Assembly: GCF_023935105.1 (NCBI RefSeq) | Contig: NZ_CP096040.1 | Location: 372,001-436,000 of the forward strand | Direction of reading: 5' to 3' | DNA length: 64,000 nt | DNA from: Caulobacter segnis | GTDB taxonomy: Bacteria > Pseudomonadota > Alphaproteobacteria > Caulobacterales > Caulobacteraceae | Shown here: positions 8,560 through 17,133 of the stretch, piece after piece | How positions within the stretch are numbered: the stretch's first letter is position 1 | Layout of the letters: the number at the start of each line of letters is the position of its first letter | The notes under the pieces: generated by a model | Told to the model about the DNA's origin: nothing | The model's database searches: none | What the model saw: the letters and a program-made list of their open reading frames with translations, nothing else | Made by a program: the position numbers and the translations under genes

Positions 8560-10623
8560 GAAACTCTTGCGCACCTTGACGAACAGGTACGGCTCGAACG
8601 GCAGTTCGCGCCGCTCGACCTGGGCGACGACCCCCGAGGCCCGGCTGCCGGCGTAAATCACCCGCGTGCGGGTCTTGTGGCGGCTGGTCCAGTTGGCCAG
8701 CTCGGTGCGGATGGTCAGGTCCCTGCGCGGCCGCCACTCGACGAAGCCTTCCAGCCACTGCTCGAACGTGAAGGTCCGCACCTCGCCGATACGGTAATAG
8801 CGCTCTTCGTTCTGGCAGTTGGTGATGACGCCCCAGCTCCACCGGCCGCCGGGCATGTCGCGGGTGAAGTTGACGTTGCAGGTGAACGGCGTCTGGCCCG
8901 AGATCCGCCGCTTGGCGTGGGTGACGGGGTCGCGCACCTGGCTCTGCGCCCACGAGAAGCGCGCCTTCAGCTGTCCGCCGCTGACGCCCAGCTTGTCGGT
9001 CGGCAGGGTCAGGTTGGCCTGGTAGACGTCGCTCTTGCCGTCGCCGATATTGCCCGGCGCCTCGAAGACCGTGTTGATCGGGATGACGTCGACCACGTCC
9101 TTCAGCTCGGCGTGGCGCCAGCTGACCACCAGGGCGCCGCCGCCCCAGAAGCGCTTCTCCCAGGCCGTCTCCATCACCCATTTGCGCTCGGGCACCAGGT
9201 CGGGATTGCCGGCGTCGACCGTGCCGGTCTCGGTGCCGGCCGACGAGACGAAGTCGCCGAAGTCCAGCTGGCCGACCTCGCGCTCCACACGAAAGCGGAG
9301 CTGGTCGGTGGCGGTCGGCGACCACGTCGCCAGCACTCGGGGCTTGGGATAGAAGAACGACTTGGCCAGGTCCGTGTCGCCGCTCTGGCTGATGCGCGAG
9401 ACCTCCAGCCGCGCGCCAGCCTCGATGTTCAGTTTCGGGTTGGCCCGCCAGATCGCCTTGCCCGACAGTTCGCCGCGCAGCTCCTCGACCTTGACCTGGG
9501 CGGCCGGCAGCGGAATGGCGACGCCATTCTCGAAATACCGCGTGTCGCCGTCCAGGACGTTGTAGGCGCCTTCCAGCCCGGCTTCGAACGACAGGCCGTC
9601 GCTGCGTCGGTGTTTCAGTTCGGACCGCAGGATGCTCTCGCCGGTGTCGGTTCTGGCGGTGTAGTCGACGAACAGGCTCGGGGTCTGGAAGGTCGAGCCA
9701 TAGGTCTCGCGCTCCAGGTTCTGCAGCAGCACCAGCTGCAGGTCGGTGCGCGGCGACAGACGCGCGTCGTAGCGGGCCCCGAACTCGCCGGCCCAGTCCT
9801 CCACGGTCTCGCCGTGCAGCTCGCGGCCCGGAGCGGGGAAGACGCGCGTCGCGGTGACGTCGCGATCGAAGCTGAAATATTCCAGCTTGGCGTTCACCCG
9901 CGTCTTGCCGTCCAGCAGCGGCCGCTGGACCGCGCCGCGCAGAATATAGTTCTGGAAGACGTCGTACCCCTTCAGGGCGTCCTTGGTGACCGGGACGCCA
10001 TCGCCGTTCGTCCGCAGGCGTACGCCGCCGTCATAGGTGTTGTCGGTGCGGTCTCGCGTGGCCTTCAGCGAGCCTTCCAGGGCGTTGTCGCCCTCGCGGC
10101 GCGAGCCCTCCAGCTCGAGGACCGGGCCCAGGAAGCCGTCCGGATAGACATAGGTCTGGAGGTTCACGACCTTCTGGACCTGCACCGTGCGCTTGAGCAC
10201 GATATTGGCCATCACCGTACGGCCCTGCATGTCGATGCCCGGTGCGCCGCCGCGGATCAGGTCGATGCGCTCGACCGTCGGCGCCGCGATCCGACGCAGC
10301 ATGTCCTCGAGGGGTTCGCTCTTGGTGGTCGGGCGCTCACCGTTGATCAGCACGTTGCCGGCCGTCCCGGCGAAGCCGCGCGCGCTGTCGCCCTGGTCCA
10401 GGGTGAAGCCGGGCAGGCGAGTGATCATGTCCAGCGCCGTGCTGGGCTGAGCGGCGGCGAAGAACGCCGGCGCATAGGGAATAACGCCGGGCTGGGTCGG
10501 GTCGGTGTCCTGGGCGTTGGCGGCCGGTGTCGGCGCGGGCGTGGACGAGGCCGTGGCGACGGCCTGGCTTTCCTCCAGCGGGGCCAGGCTCGCCCAGGCC
10601 AACAACAACACGCTCGCCAGCAT
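8554..10623 (-). CDS. TonB-dependent receptor
   Basis: The protein has about 689 residues. After an N-terminal hydrophobic signal (MLASVLLLAWASLAP) comes a plug domain including LPGFTLDQGDSARGFAGTAG, NVLINGERPTTKSEPLEDML and VERIDLIRGGAPGIDMQGR. A beta-barrel follows and ends in FEPYLFVKVRKSFG, with the C-terminal Phe-Gly typical of some receptors of this group. The ATG at 10623 is preferred to a GTG at 10668 because it directly opens the signal peptide. The ligand is unknown. No ABC transporter, TonB or regulator gene is adjacent, so the context gives no clue. Confidence 0.85.
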   Translation of the reverse strand: MLASVLLLAWASLAPLEESQAVATASSTPAPTPAANAQDTDPTQPGVIPYAPAFFAAAQPSTALDMITRLPGFTLDQGDSARGFAGTAGNVLINGERPTTKSEPLEDMLRRIAAPTVERIDLIRGGAPGIDMQGRTVMANIVLKRTVQVQKVVNLQTYVYPDGFLGPVLELEGSRREGDNALEGSLKATRDRTDNTYDGGVRLRTNGDGVPVTKDALKGYDVFQNYILRGAVQRPLLDGKTRVNAKLEYFSFDRDVTATRVFPAPGRELHGETVEDWAGEFGARYDARLSPRTDLQLVLLQNLERETYGSTFQTPSLFVDYTARTDTGESILRSELKHRRSDGLSFEAGLEGAYNVLDGDTRYFENGVAIPLPAAQVKVEELRGELSGKAIWRANPKLNIEAGARLEVSRISQSGDTDLAKSFFYPKPRVLATWSPTATDQLRFRVEREVGQLDFGDFVSSAGTETGTVDAGNPDLVPERKWVMETAWEKRFWGGGALVVSWRHAELKDVVDVIPINTVFEAPGNIGDGKSDVYQANLTLPTDKLGVSGGQLKARFSWAQSQVRDPVTHAKRRISGQTPFTCNVNFTRDMPGGRWSWGVITNCQNEERYYRIGEVRTFTFEQWLEGFVEWRPRRDLTIRTELANWTSRHKTRTRVIYAGSRASGVVAQVERRELPFEPYLFVKVRKSFG

Positions 10624-10771
10624 CGCTCGTCCCCTCGAGCCCTCCCCAGGACCCTTCGTCAGGGGCACGGTGGCGGCGCGGGTCGCGGGATGAAAGTTAC
10701 AAGCGTGAAATGTGGATTAAATCGCGGAAACGTTGCCGCCGATCACCTGGGACCGGCGGCCTTCACGTTCG

Positions 10772-12208
10772 CTAGACCGCCGTGCCGCCCACCGTCAGGC
10801 CGGTGATCTTCAGCGACGGTTGGCCAACGCCCACCGGCACGCCCTGGCCGGATTTGCCGCAGACGCCGATGCCGGGGTCGAAGCCGAAGTCGTTGCCGAT
10901 CATCGTCACCCGCGTCAGGGCCGACGGGCCGTCGCCGATCAGGGTCGCGCCCTTGACCGGGGCGGTGATCTTGCCGTCTTCGACCAGATAGGCCTCGGTG
11001 CACTGGAAGACGAATTTGCCGTTGGTGATGTCGACCTGGCCGCCGCCGAAATTGGCGCAGTACAGGCCGCGCTTCAGCGAGGCGATCATCTCTTGCGGAT
11101 CGTCATGGCCCGCCAGCATGCCGGTGTTGGTCATGCGCGGCATCGGCATGTGGGCGTAGGACTGGCGGCGACCGTTGCCGGTGGCCTTCATGCCCATCAG
11201 GCGCGCGCTCATGCGATCGTGCATGTAGCCCACGAGAATCCCGTCCTCGATCAGGATGGTGCGCTCGGTCGGGGTGCCCTCGTCGTCGACGGTTAGCGAG
11301 CCGCGGCGTCCGGGGAGCGAGCCGTCGTCGAACACGGTGACGCCCTTGGCGGCCACCCGCTCGCCGATGCGGCCCGAGAAGGCGCTGATGCCCTTGCGGT
11401 TGAAGTCGCCTTCCAGGCCGTGGCCAACGGCCTCGTGCAGCAGCACGCCGTTCCAGCCGGGACCGAGCACCACGTCCATCTCGCCGGCCGGGCAGGCGAC
11501 GGCGTCGAGGTTGACTAGCGCCATGCGCAGGGCTTCGTCGACCTGGCCCTGCCACTTGTCGGGGCTGATCCAGGCCGAGAAGCCGGCGCGGCCGCCGGCG
11601 CCGGACGAGCCGCTCTCGCGGCGGCCATCCTTCTCGACGGTGACCTGGACATTGACCCGCACCAGCGGACGGACGTCGCGGATCAGCTTGCCGTCGGCCC
11701 GCAGGATCTCGACCACGCGACGCTCGCCGGCCAGCGAGGCCATCACCTGGACGACCCGTGGGTCGCGGGCGCGGGCGAAGGCGTCGATCTCCTGGAGGAG
11801 GCTGACCTTGTCGGAGAAGTCGGGCGAGCTGACCGGATTGTCCTCGCCATAGAGCTTTTCGTTGGTGGCGCGCGGACCCTCGGCGACGACGCCAGCGTGG
11901 CCGCGCTTGGCCAGGCTGGCCGAATCGGCGGCGCGGCGGATGGCGGCCTCGGAGATCTCGGCGGCATGGGCGTAGCCGGCCGTCTCGCCGGCCACCACGC
12001 GCAGGCCGAAGCCCTCGCCGCTGTCATAGGAGGCGCTCTTGAGGCGTCCGTCGTCGAAGACGAAGGCCTCGCTCTCGGAGCGCTCGAGGAACAGTTCGCC
12101 GTCGTCGGCGCCGGCCAGGGCCTCGCCCAGGATCGTCCGGGCATTGTCGGGATCGACGCCGGCGGCGTCCAGCAGCGAAAGGGAAGAGGCGGGGATCGGA
12201 GCGTTCAT
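10772..12208 (-). CDS. tldD: TldD metalloprotease subunit
   Basis: The 478-residue protein has the TldD/PmbA fold signature, including the metal-binding motif HEAVGHGLEGDFNRKG (about residues 255-270, HExxxH) and later TMIGNDFGFDPGIGVCGKSGQGVPVGVGQP. TldD with its partner TldE forms a zinc protease that processes modified peptides and helps turn over CcdA-like antitoxins. No tldE is in the window. It is followed on the minus strand by the TonB receptor about 150 bp downstream, probably as a separate unit. Confidence 0.92.
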   Translation of the reverse strand: MNAPIPASSLSLLDAAGVDPDNARTILGEALAGADDGELFLERSESEAFVFDDGRLKSASYDSGEGFGLRVVAGETAGYAHAAEISEAAIRRAADSASLAKRGHAGVVAEGPRATNEKLYGEDNPVSSPDFSDKVSLLQEIDAFARARDPRVVQVMASLAGERRVVEILRADGKLIRDVRPLVRVNVQVTVEKDGRRESGSSGAGGRAGFSAWISPDKWQGQVDEALRMALVNLDAVACPAGEMDVVLGPGWNGVLLHEAVGHGLEGDFNRKGISAFSGRIGERVAAKGVTVFDDGSLPGRRGSLTVDDEGTPTERTILIEDGILVGYMHDRMSARLMGMKATGNGRRQSYAHMPMPRMTNTGMLAGHDDPQEMIASLKRGLYCANFGGGQVDITNGKFVFQCTEAYLVEDGKITAPVKGATLIGDGPSALTRVTMIGNDFGFDPGIGVCGKSGQGVPVGVGQPSLKITGLTVGGTAV

Positions 12209-12281
12209 GCCTTACAGGTAGGCTTTCCGAGCGCGTCCGTCACCCCGCCCCTTTTGTCGCGGTTCGGATCGAGGGCGAGGA

Positions 12282-13097
12282 TCAGTACTCGCGGCGGACC
12301 TCGCCCGAGCCGGTGATCTCGCTGCTGACCGACTTGGGTTCGGTGCGCAGTTCGACGTCGCCGCTGCCGGAGATGTCGATCTTGGCCTTGTTGGTGGCGA
12401 AGATCGCGCCGCCGCCGCTGCCCGACACGTCGACGACCGCCTCCTTGGCCTTGAGGTCGGCCAGGTTGACGTATCCCGAGCCGGAATTGTCGATGGCCGC
12501 GGTCTCGACCCGGCCGGCCGCCTCGACGTCGCCGCTGCCGCTGACGGTCACGGCGACGGTCGGATGGTCGTAGCGACGGATGTCCAGATCGCCCGAGCCG
12601 CGTACGTCGAACTTGGTGACGTCCGGCGCGATGACGGTGATCTTCACCCGCTCGGATTGGCTCTCGTAGTGAATACCGAACGCGTTGATCGTGATGCTGC
12701 CCGGATCGCCGTCGTCACCGTCGGCCAGGCCGATGTGACCGCCGTCCACGCGCAGGCGGTCGACATAGGCCTTCGGGCCAGAGGCGACGATCCTGGCCTC
12801 GGCCCCCTGGACGAAGACGACGTCCACCGGCAGGTCGATGCGCAGCTCGTCCTTGCCCGTCCAGGCGAAGGTGCGGTCGACATTGGGCGCGCTCGGCTGG
12901 CCCTGGACGCTCAGATGGCGCGCGGTGCGGATCACCTTGCCGTTCTCGCGAATGACGATGGTGTCGTCATGGTCGATCGGAAAGGTCCAGCCGTTCTTCA
13001 TGATGTCGGGGCCGGCGATGGCCGCCACCCCGGCGAAGCAGCCGACGGCGAGCGCGAAGCTGGCCCCGGCGACGATGAGCGTATTGCGGATCAACAT
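12282..13097 (-). CDS. GIN-domain (DUF2807) envelope protein
   Basis: The 271-residue protein starts with a membrane anchor or signal segment (TLIVAGASFALAVGCFAGVAAIA). Its C-terminal half holds repeated SGSGDVE/GSGDLDI-type turns (VRGSGDLDIRRYDH, VSGSGDVEAAGR, ISGSGDVELRTE, TGSGEVRREY). This is the pattern of the GIN/DUF2807 beta-helix of putative auto-transporter adhesin-like proteins. The ribosome-binding site AAGGAGGGG is strong. It is the last gene of a PadR-DUF1700-GIN operon, a grouping common in Proteobacteria and Firmicutes and thought to act in the cell envelope. Confidence 0.85.
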   Translation of the reverse strand: MLIRNTLIVAGASFALAVGCFAGVAAIAGPDIMKNGWTFPIDHDDTIVIRENGKVIRTARHLSVQGQPSAPNVDRTFAWTGKDELRIDLPVDVVFVQGAEARIVASGPKAYVDRLRVDGGHIGLADGDDGDPGSITINAFGIHYESQSERVKITVIAPDVTKFDVRGSGDLDIRRYDHPTVAVTVSGSGDVEAAGRVETAAIDNSGSGYVNLADLKAKEAVVDVSGSGGGAIFATNKAKIDISGSGDVELRTEPKSVSSEITGSGEVRREY

Positions 13098-13116
13098 GGT
13101 CCCCTCCTTGTTCCGC

Positions 13117-13680
13117 TCAGGCTTGTTCGATGGCAGGCTTCAGCAGCCGGTAGTGAAGGCGGGCGTACCAGACGACCGCGTTGAAGACCCCGACGGTCAC
13201 CAGCGTCAGCAGGGCGCCGAGGCAGGTGGCCAGGGCCATCAGGCCCAGGCCCGCCAGGAAGGCGGTGATCGGGCCGCCGGGCGGTCCGGTCAGCGGACCC
13301 ATGGCGAAGACGAAGCCGCCGGAGACGAAGATCGCGATCACGGCGACCATGATCCCCAGCAGCGCGCCCAGCACGCCCATCAGCACAGGGAGCAGGATCA
13401 TCACGTCCAGGGCCCCCAGGCCCAGCAAAGCGATGACGGCGGCCAGGGCGTTGGACGGGTTCTTGCGTTCTTCCCACTGTCGCAGGCCGTTCTCGGCGCG
13501 CAGCTCGCGCGCCAGGCGGTCGGGGTCGCCGAGGGCGGCCGCCGTCTCGGCCTCGCCGCGGCCGGCGGCCTGGGCCTCGGCGAAGTGGGCCTCGTGGTCG
13601 GCGACGATGTCGGCGATCTGGGTGACCGGCAGACCGGCCAGGCCCCGGCGCAGGCGGCTGATGAACTCGGCGCGGGTCAT
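13117..13680 (-). CDS. DUF1700 membrane protein
   Basis: This protein of 187 residues has a cytoplasmic N-terminal part (MTRAEFISRLRRGLAGLPVTQI, then DIVADHEAHFAEAQAAGRGE) typical of DUF1700/HAAS-type domains. Several hydrophobic helices follow (LAAVIALLGLGALDVMILLPVLM onwards). The ATG overlaps the PadR stop codon as ATGA, so translation is probably coupled to the regulator. HAAS-domain membrane proteins are usually the partners of PadR-type regulators. The downstream GIN protein is the third member. Confidence 0.85.
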   Translation of the reverse strand: MTRAEFISRLRRGLAGLPVTQIADIVADHEAHFAEAQAAGRGEAETAAALGDPDRLARELRAENGLRQWEERKNPSNALAAVIALLGLGALDVMILLPVLMGVLGALLGIMVAVIAIFVSGGFVFAMGPLTGPPGGPITAFLAGLGLMALATCLGALLTLVTVGVFNAVVWYARLHYRLLKPAIEQA

Positions 13681-14003
13681 GCGGCGGCTCCCACGATGTC
13701 GTTGACCGCCCGCGAGAAGGCCGTCCATTCGGCCGTCTGCTGCGTCAGGCTTTGGCGCCCGGCGGCGGTCAGGCGATAGTACTTGCGCGGCGGACCGCTC
13801 TGGCTCTCCACCAGATAGGTTTCGACCAGCCCATCCGACTGCATGCGGCGCATCAGCGGATAGATCGTCCCTTCCCCCATATCGATGTCCCTCGTCAGCC
13901 TGCTGGCGATCTCATAGGCGTAGCTGTCGGCGTGCGAGAGCAGGGCCAGCACGCACAGCGCCAGCACGCCTTTCTTCAATTGGATTTCAATGGCTTCGGG
14001 CAC
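13677..14003 (-). CDS. PadR family transcriptional regulator
   Basis: The 108-residue winged-helix protein has the PadR core: LKKGVLALCVLALLSHADSYAYEIASRL, GEGTIYPLMRRMQSDGLVE, and SGPPRKYYRLTAAGR. It starts with GTG, preceded by GAGGAGGCGAGG. It heads the operon with DUF1700 and GIN genes and probably represses it. The upstream region contains the repeat AGGTAC twice (14041-14046 and 14058-14063), which could be part of its own operator. Confidence 0.88.
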   Translation of the reverse strand: MPEAIEIQLKKGVLALCVLALLSHADSYAYEIASRLTRDIDMGEGTIYPLMRRMQSDGLVETYLVESQSGPPRKYYRLTAAGRQSLTQQTAEWTAFSRAVNDIVGAAA

Positions 14004-14402
14004 GACGTCCTCGCCTCCTCGGATGCTCCCTTGTATCGAGAGGTACTGGGCATCGCAAGGTACCTGGCCATGAACAATACGTAATGATCCGGAACGCCGT
14101 TCTTCGGCTTATTGAGAGGGGTTCTTAACTGGGGCGGCCCCCTGGGCGCTCAAGCCGGGGAGGGGCGCGCAATCCCATGGCGGGCGCGTGGTCTCTGGTG
14201 CTTGGCAACCGCTGGCGATGCGCGTATGCAGCCACGGACCGACCATCGGGCGGACTGGGCGTCGACGCGCGACTCACCTTTGAGCGACGTCGATTGCAGG
14301 GGGTCGTATCGAAGGTCGTAATACGCAGACTCGGCGCGGCGTGGCTTTGATCGACGTCAATCGATCGAAGGCAAATCGCCGCCGAAACGGGCCGTGAGGG
14401 AT
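14004..14402. other. Intergenic region with divergent promoters (PadR operon / cytochrome oxidase operon)
   Basis: No convincing gene was found in these 399 bp; the one open frame (14112-14321) lacks a ribosome-binding site and family character. The left part should hold the promoter of the minus-strand PadR operon, with AGGTAC direct repeats at 14041 and 14058. The right part should hold the promoter of the oxidase operon, with a FixK/FNR-like box at 14347-14360. Confidence 0.6.
14347..14360 (+). promoter_or_regulatory. FixK/FNR-like box upstream of the cytochrome oxidase operon
   Basis: The sequence TTGATCGACGTCAA fits the TTGA-N6-TCAA consensus bound by FNR/FixK proteins, which control oxygen-limited respiration in Alphaproteobacteria including Caulobacter. 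Its centre is about 50 bp before the coxB start codon. This position, close to any core promoter, would suit repression of the low-affinity aa3 oxidase under low oxygen, or activation if the transcription start is just upstream of the gene. The motif is seen directly; the regulator is inferred. Confidence 0.5.
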
Positions 14403-15341
14403 ATGAAGGCGCAATTTTCGGGGATTCGGCGGATCATGTCGGGCGCGTCCGCGCTCGCCGCCTCAATGGTGTTCTCTGGGATGTTCGCGGGGCAAGCCCT
14501 CGCCGAGGATCTGCTGGGCCAACCGACGCCGGGGGCGATCGACCTTCAGCCGGCCGCTTCCGAGCTGAAGCACCACGCGATCCAGTTCCACAACCTGATT
14601 CTGATGCCGATCATCACGGCCATCACCCTGCTGGTGCTGGGCCTGCTGATCTGGATCGTGGTCCGCTACAACAAGAAGGCGAACCCGGTTCCGGCCAAGT
14701 TCAGCCACAACACCACGATCGAGATCATCTGGACGGTCGTTCCGGTCCTGATCCTGATGGTCATCGCCATCTTCTCGTTCCGGCTGCTGTTCCACTACAA
14801 CAACATGCCCAAGCCCTACATGACCGTGAAGGCCACGGGCTATCAGTGGTACTGGGGTTACGAATATCCCGACCAGAAGATCAGCGAGATCGTGTCGCTG
14901 CCGCTCTCCAAGGAGCAGGCCGACGCCAAGAAGGTCCCGTACCTGCTGGCCGCCGACAAGGCGATGGTCGTTCCGGTCAATCAGGTCGTCCGCGTCCAGG
15001 TCACCGGCGCCGACGTGATCCACGCCTTCGCCCTGCCGGCGTTCGGCCTGAAGATCGACGCCATCCCGGGCCGCCTGAACGAAACCTGGTTCAAGGCCGA
15101 GAAGACCGGCATCTACTACGGCCAGTGCTCGGAACTGTGCGGCGTCGATCACTCGAACATGCCGATCGAGATCCACGTCGTGAGCCAGGCCCAGTTCGAC
15201 TCGTGGGTTAAGGAAAAGGTCGCTCCGCCGGCCCCGGCCGCCGCGCCGGCCGCCGCCGCGCCCGCCGCGACCCCCGCCTCGGCTCCGGCCGCCGCCCCCG
15301 CTTCCGCTCCGGCCGCGGCTCCCGCCGCGCCGGCGGCCTAA
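14403..15341 (+). CDS. ctaC: Cytochrome c oxidase subunit II
   Basis: The protein has a signal peptide ending near GQALAED and two membrane helices (LILMPIITAITLLVLGLLIWI and VVPVLILMVIAIFSF). A periplasmic cupredoxin domain carries the binuclear CuA site GQCSELCGVDHSNMP and the upstream GYQWYWGYEYP cluster, which takes part in electron entry from cytochrome c. The ATG at 14403 is preferred because the preceding GAGGGAT can serve as its ribosome-binding site; a GTG at 14394 is also possible. The C-terminal 40 residues are an Ala-Pro tail, beyond the usual end of the family. It opens the aa3 oxidase operon. Confidence 0.95.
   Translation: MKAQFSGIRRIMSGASALAASMVFSGMFAGQALAEDLLGQPTPGAIDLQPAASELKHHAIQFHNLILMPIITAITLLVLGLLIWIVVRYNKKANPVPAKFSHNTTIEIIWTVVPVLILMVIAIFSFRLLFHYNNMPKPYMTVKATGYQWYWGYEYPDQKISEIVSLPLSKEQADAKKVPYLLAADKAMVVPVNQVVRVQVTGADVIHAFALPAFGLKIDAIPGRLNETWFKAEKTGIYYGQCSELCGVDHSNMPIEIHVVSQAQFDSWVKEKVAPPAPAAAPAAAAPAATPASAPAAAPASAPAAAPAAPAA
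15226..15338 (+). repeat. Ala/Pro-rich low-complexity tail of cytochrome oxidase subunit II
   Basis: The last 37 codons of ctaC encode short Ala-Pro units (variants of PAAAPA, with a few Ser and Thr), built from repeats such as GCCGCCGCGCCG and CCGCTTCCGCTCC. The segment is a degenerate tandem repeat that can change length by slippage. It probably forms a flexible periplasmic tail. Confidence 0.75.
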
Positions 15342-15363
15342 GACTACGTAGGATAGAAGTCCG

Positions 15364-17028
15364 ATGGCTCACGCCGCAGACACCCACGGCCACGGCGGTC
15401 ACGACGACGCCGACCACAAGCCGCCCTTCTTCGCCCGCTGGTTCTTCTCGACGAACCACAAGGACATTGGCACGCTGTACATCCTGTTCGCCATCATGGC
15501 GGGCATCGTCGGCGGCGCCCTGTCGGGCCTGATCCGCTGGGAGCTGATGCACCCGGGCATCCAGATCTTCACCGACAACGGCCTGCTGGCCCAGCTCGGT
15601 GTCTTCAAGGGCAAGCACGGCTACAACGCGGTGGTCACCGCCCACGCCCTGATCATGATCTTCTTCATGGTCATGCCGGCGATGATCGGCGGCTTCGGCA
15701 ACTGGTTCGTCCCGATCATGATCGGCGCGCCGGACATGGCCTTCCCGCGGATGAACAACATCTCGTTCTGGCTGCTGATCGCCGCCTGGATCCTGTTGGT
15801 CACGTCGATGTTCGTCGACGGCGGCCCGGGCCACGGCTTCGGCGGCGGCTGGACGATCTATCCGCCCCTGTCGACCATCGGCCACAAGGGTCCGGCCATG
15901 GACCTGGCGATCCTGTCGCTCCACCTGGCCGGCGCTTCGTCGATCCTGGGCGCGATCAACTTCATCACCACGATCTTCAACATGCGCGCGCCGGGCATGA
16001 CCCTGCACCGCATGCCGCTGTTCGCCTGGTCGGTGCTGATCACCGCCTTCCTGCTGCTGCTGTCGCTGCCCGTGCTGGCCGGCGCCATCACCATGCTGCT
16101 CACCGACCGCAACTTCGGCACCCACTTCTTCGACCCGGCCGCCGGCGGCGACCCCGTCATGTTCCAGCACCTGTTCTGGTTCTTCGGTCACCCGGAAGTG
16201 TACATCCTGATCCTGCCCGGGTTCGGCATCATCAGCCACATCGTCTCGACCTTCTCCAAGAAGCCGGTCTTCGGCTACCTGGCGATGGCCTACGCGATGG
16301 TCGCCATCGGCTTCGTCGGCTTCGTCGTGTGGGCGCACCACATGTACACCGTCGGCATGAGCATCAACCTGCGCGCCTACTTCGTGGCCGCCACGATGAT
16401 CATCGCCGTCCCGACGGGCGTGAAGATCTTCAGCTGGATCGCCACGATGTGGGGCGGTTCGATCAGCTTCAAGACGCCCATGCTGTGGGCGATGGGCTTC
16501 ATCTTCCTGTTCACGGTCGGCGGCGTCACCGGCGTCGTCCTCTCGAACGCCGGCATCGACTACAGCCTGCACGACACCTACTACGTGGTGGCCCACTTCC
16601 ACTACGTGCTGTCGCTGGGCGCCGTCTTCGCCATCTTCGCGGGCTTCTACTACTGGTTCGAGAAGATGTGGGGCGTGAAGTACAACGAGTTCCTCGGCTG
16701 CATGCACTTCTGGATCATGTTCGTCGGCGTGAACCTGATCTTCTTCCCGCAGCACTTCCTGGGCCTGCAAGGCATGCCGCGTCGCTACGTCGACTATCCG
16801 GCCGCCTTCGAGAAGTGGAACTACGTCTCGTCGGTCGGCTACATGATCACGGTCGTCGCCGTCGGCGTCTTCATGCTGGTCCTGATCGAAGCCGCGATCC
16901 GTCGCCGCAAGGCCGAGGCCAACCCGTGGGGCGAAGGCGCCACCACGCTGGAATGGACCCTGTCCTCGCCGCCGCCGTTCCACCAGTTCAGCGAACCGCC
17001 GGTGATCAAGGAAGACAGCCACCACTAG
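15364..17028 (+). CDS. ctaD: Cytochrome c oxidase subunit I (aa3 type)
   Basis: The 554-residue integral membrane protein is the catalytic subunit with heme a, heme a3 and CuB. Characteristic stretches are [14 protein letters not shown] near the N-terminus, [28 protein letters not shown] (heme a ligand His), [18 protein letters not shown] (CuB His and cross-linked Tyr), [11 protein letters not shown] (CuB His pair), and [17 protein letters not shown] (heme ligands). The length is normal for the family. The gene lies 22 bp after ctaC, and the farnesyltransferase gene ctaB follows after a hairpin. Confidence 0.97.
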   Translation: MAHAADTHGHGGHDDADHKPPFFARWFFSTNHKDIGTLYILFAIMAGIVGGALSGLIRWELMHPGIQIFTDNGLLAQLGVFKGKHGYNAVVTAHALIMIFFMVMPAMIGGFGNWFVPIMIGAPDMAFPRMNNISFWLLIAAWILLVTSMFVDGGPGHGFGGGWTIYPPLSTIGHKGPAMDLAILSLHLAGASSILGAINFITTIFNMRAPGMTLHRMPLFAWSVLITAFLLLLSLPVLAGAITMLLTDRNFGTHFFDPAAGGDPVMFQHLFWFFGHPEVYILILPGFGIISHIVSTFSKKPVFGYLAMAYAMVAIGFVGFVVWAHHMYTVGMSINLRAYFVAATMIIAVPTGVKIFSWIATMWGGSISFKTPMLWAMGFIFLFTVGGVTGVVLSNAGIDYSLHDTYYVVAHFHYVLSLGAVFAIFAGFYYWFEKMWGVKYNEFLGCMHFWIMFVGVNLIFFPQHFLGLQGMPRRYVDYPAAFEKWNYVSSVGYMITVVAVGVFMLVLIEAAIRRRKAEANPWGEGATTLEWTLSSPPPFHQFSEPPVIKEDSHH

Positions 17029-17061
17029 GCGGCCGTCGTCCGAACACTGGACCGAAAAGAG

Positions 17062-17099
17062 GGGCGTGGCCGGGATCCTTAAGGGTCATGGCCACGCCC
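17062..17099 (+). terminator. Hairpin between ctaD and ctaB
   Basis: GGGCGTGGCC (17062-17071) pairs with GGCCACGCCC (17090-17099) across an 18-base loop. There is no clear T-run after it. It may lower expression of the downstream assembly genes relative to ctaC-ctaD, or stabilise the upstream mRNA. Confidence 0.55.
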
Positions 17100-17133
17100 T
17101 TCGCCCATTGAAGACCGATATATTCAACTGACC

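Noticed and set aside
14112..14321. 69-codon plus-strand frame between padR and ctaC
   Set aside because: No ribosome-binding site, no domain, and it lies in the promoter region of two divergent operons.
15208..17025. 605-codon minus-strand frame opposite ctaD
   Set aside because: It is a codon-bias shadow of the cytochrome oxidase gene; the product would be a low-complexity Asp/His/Gln/Arg sequence.
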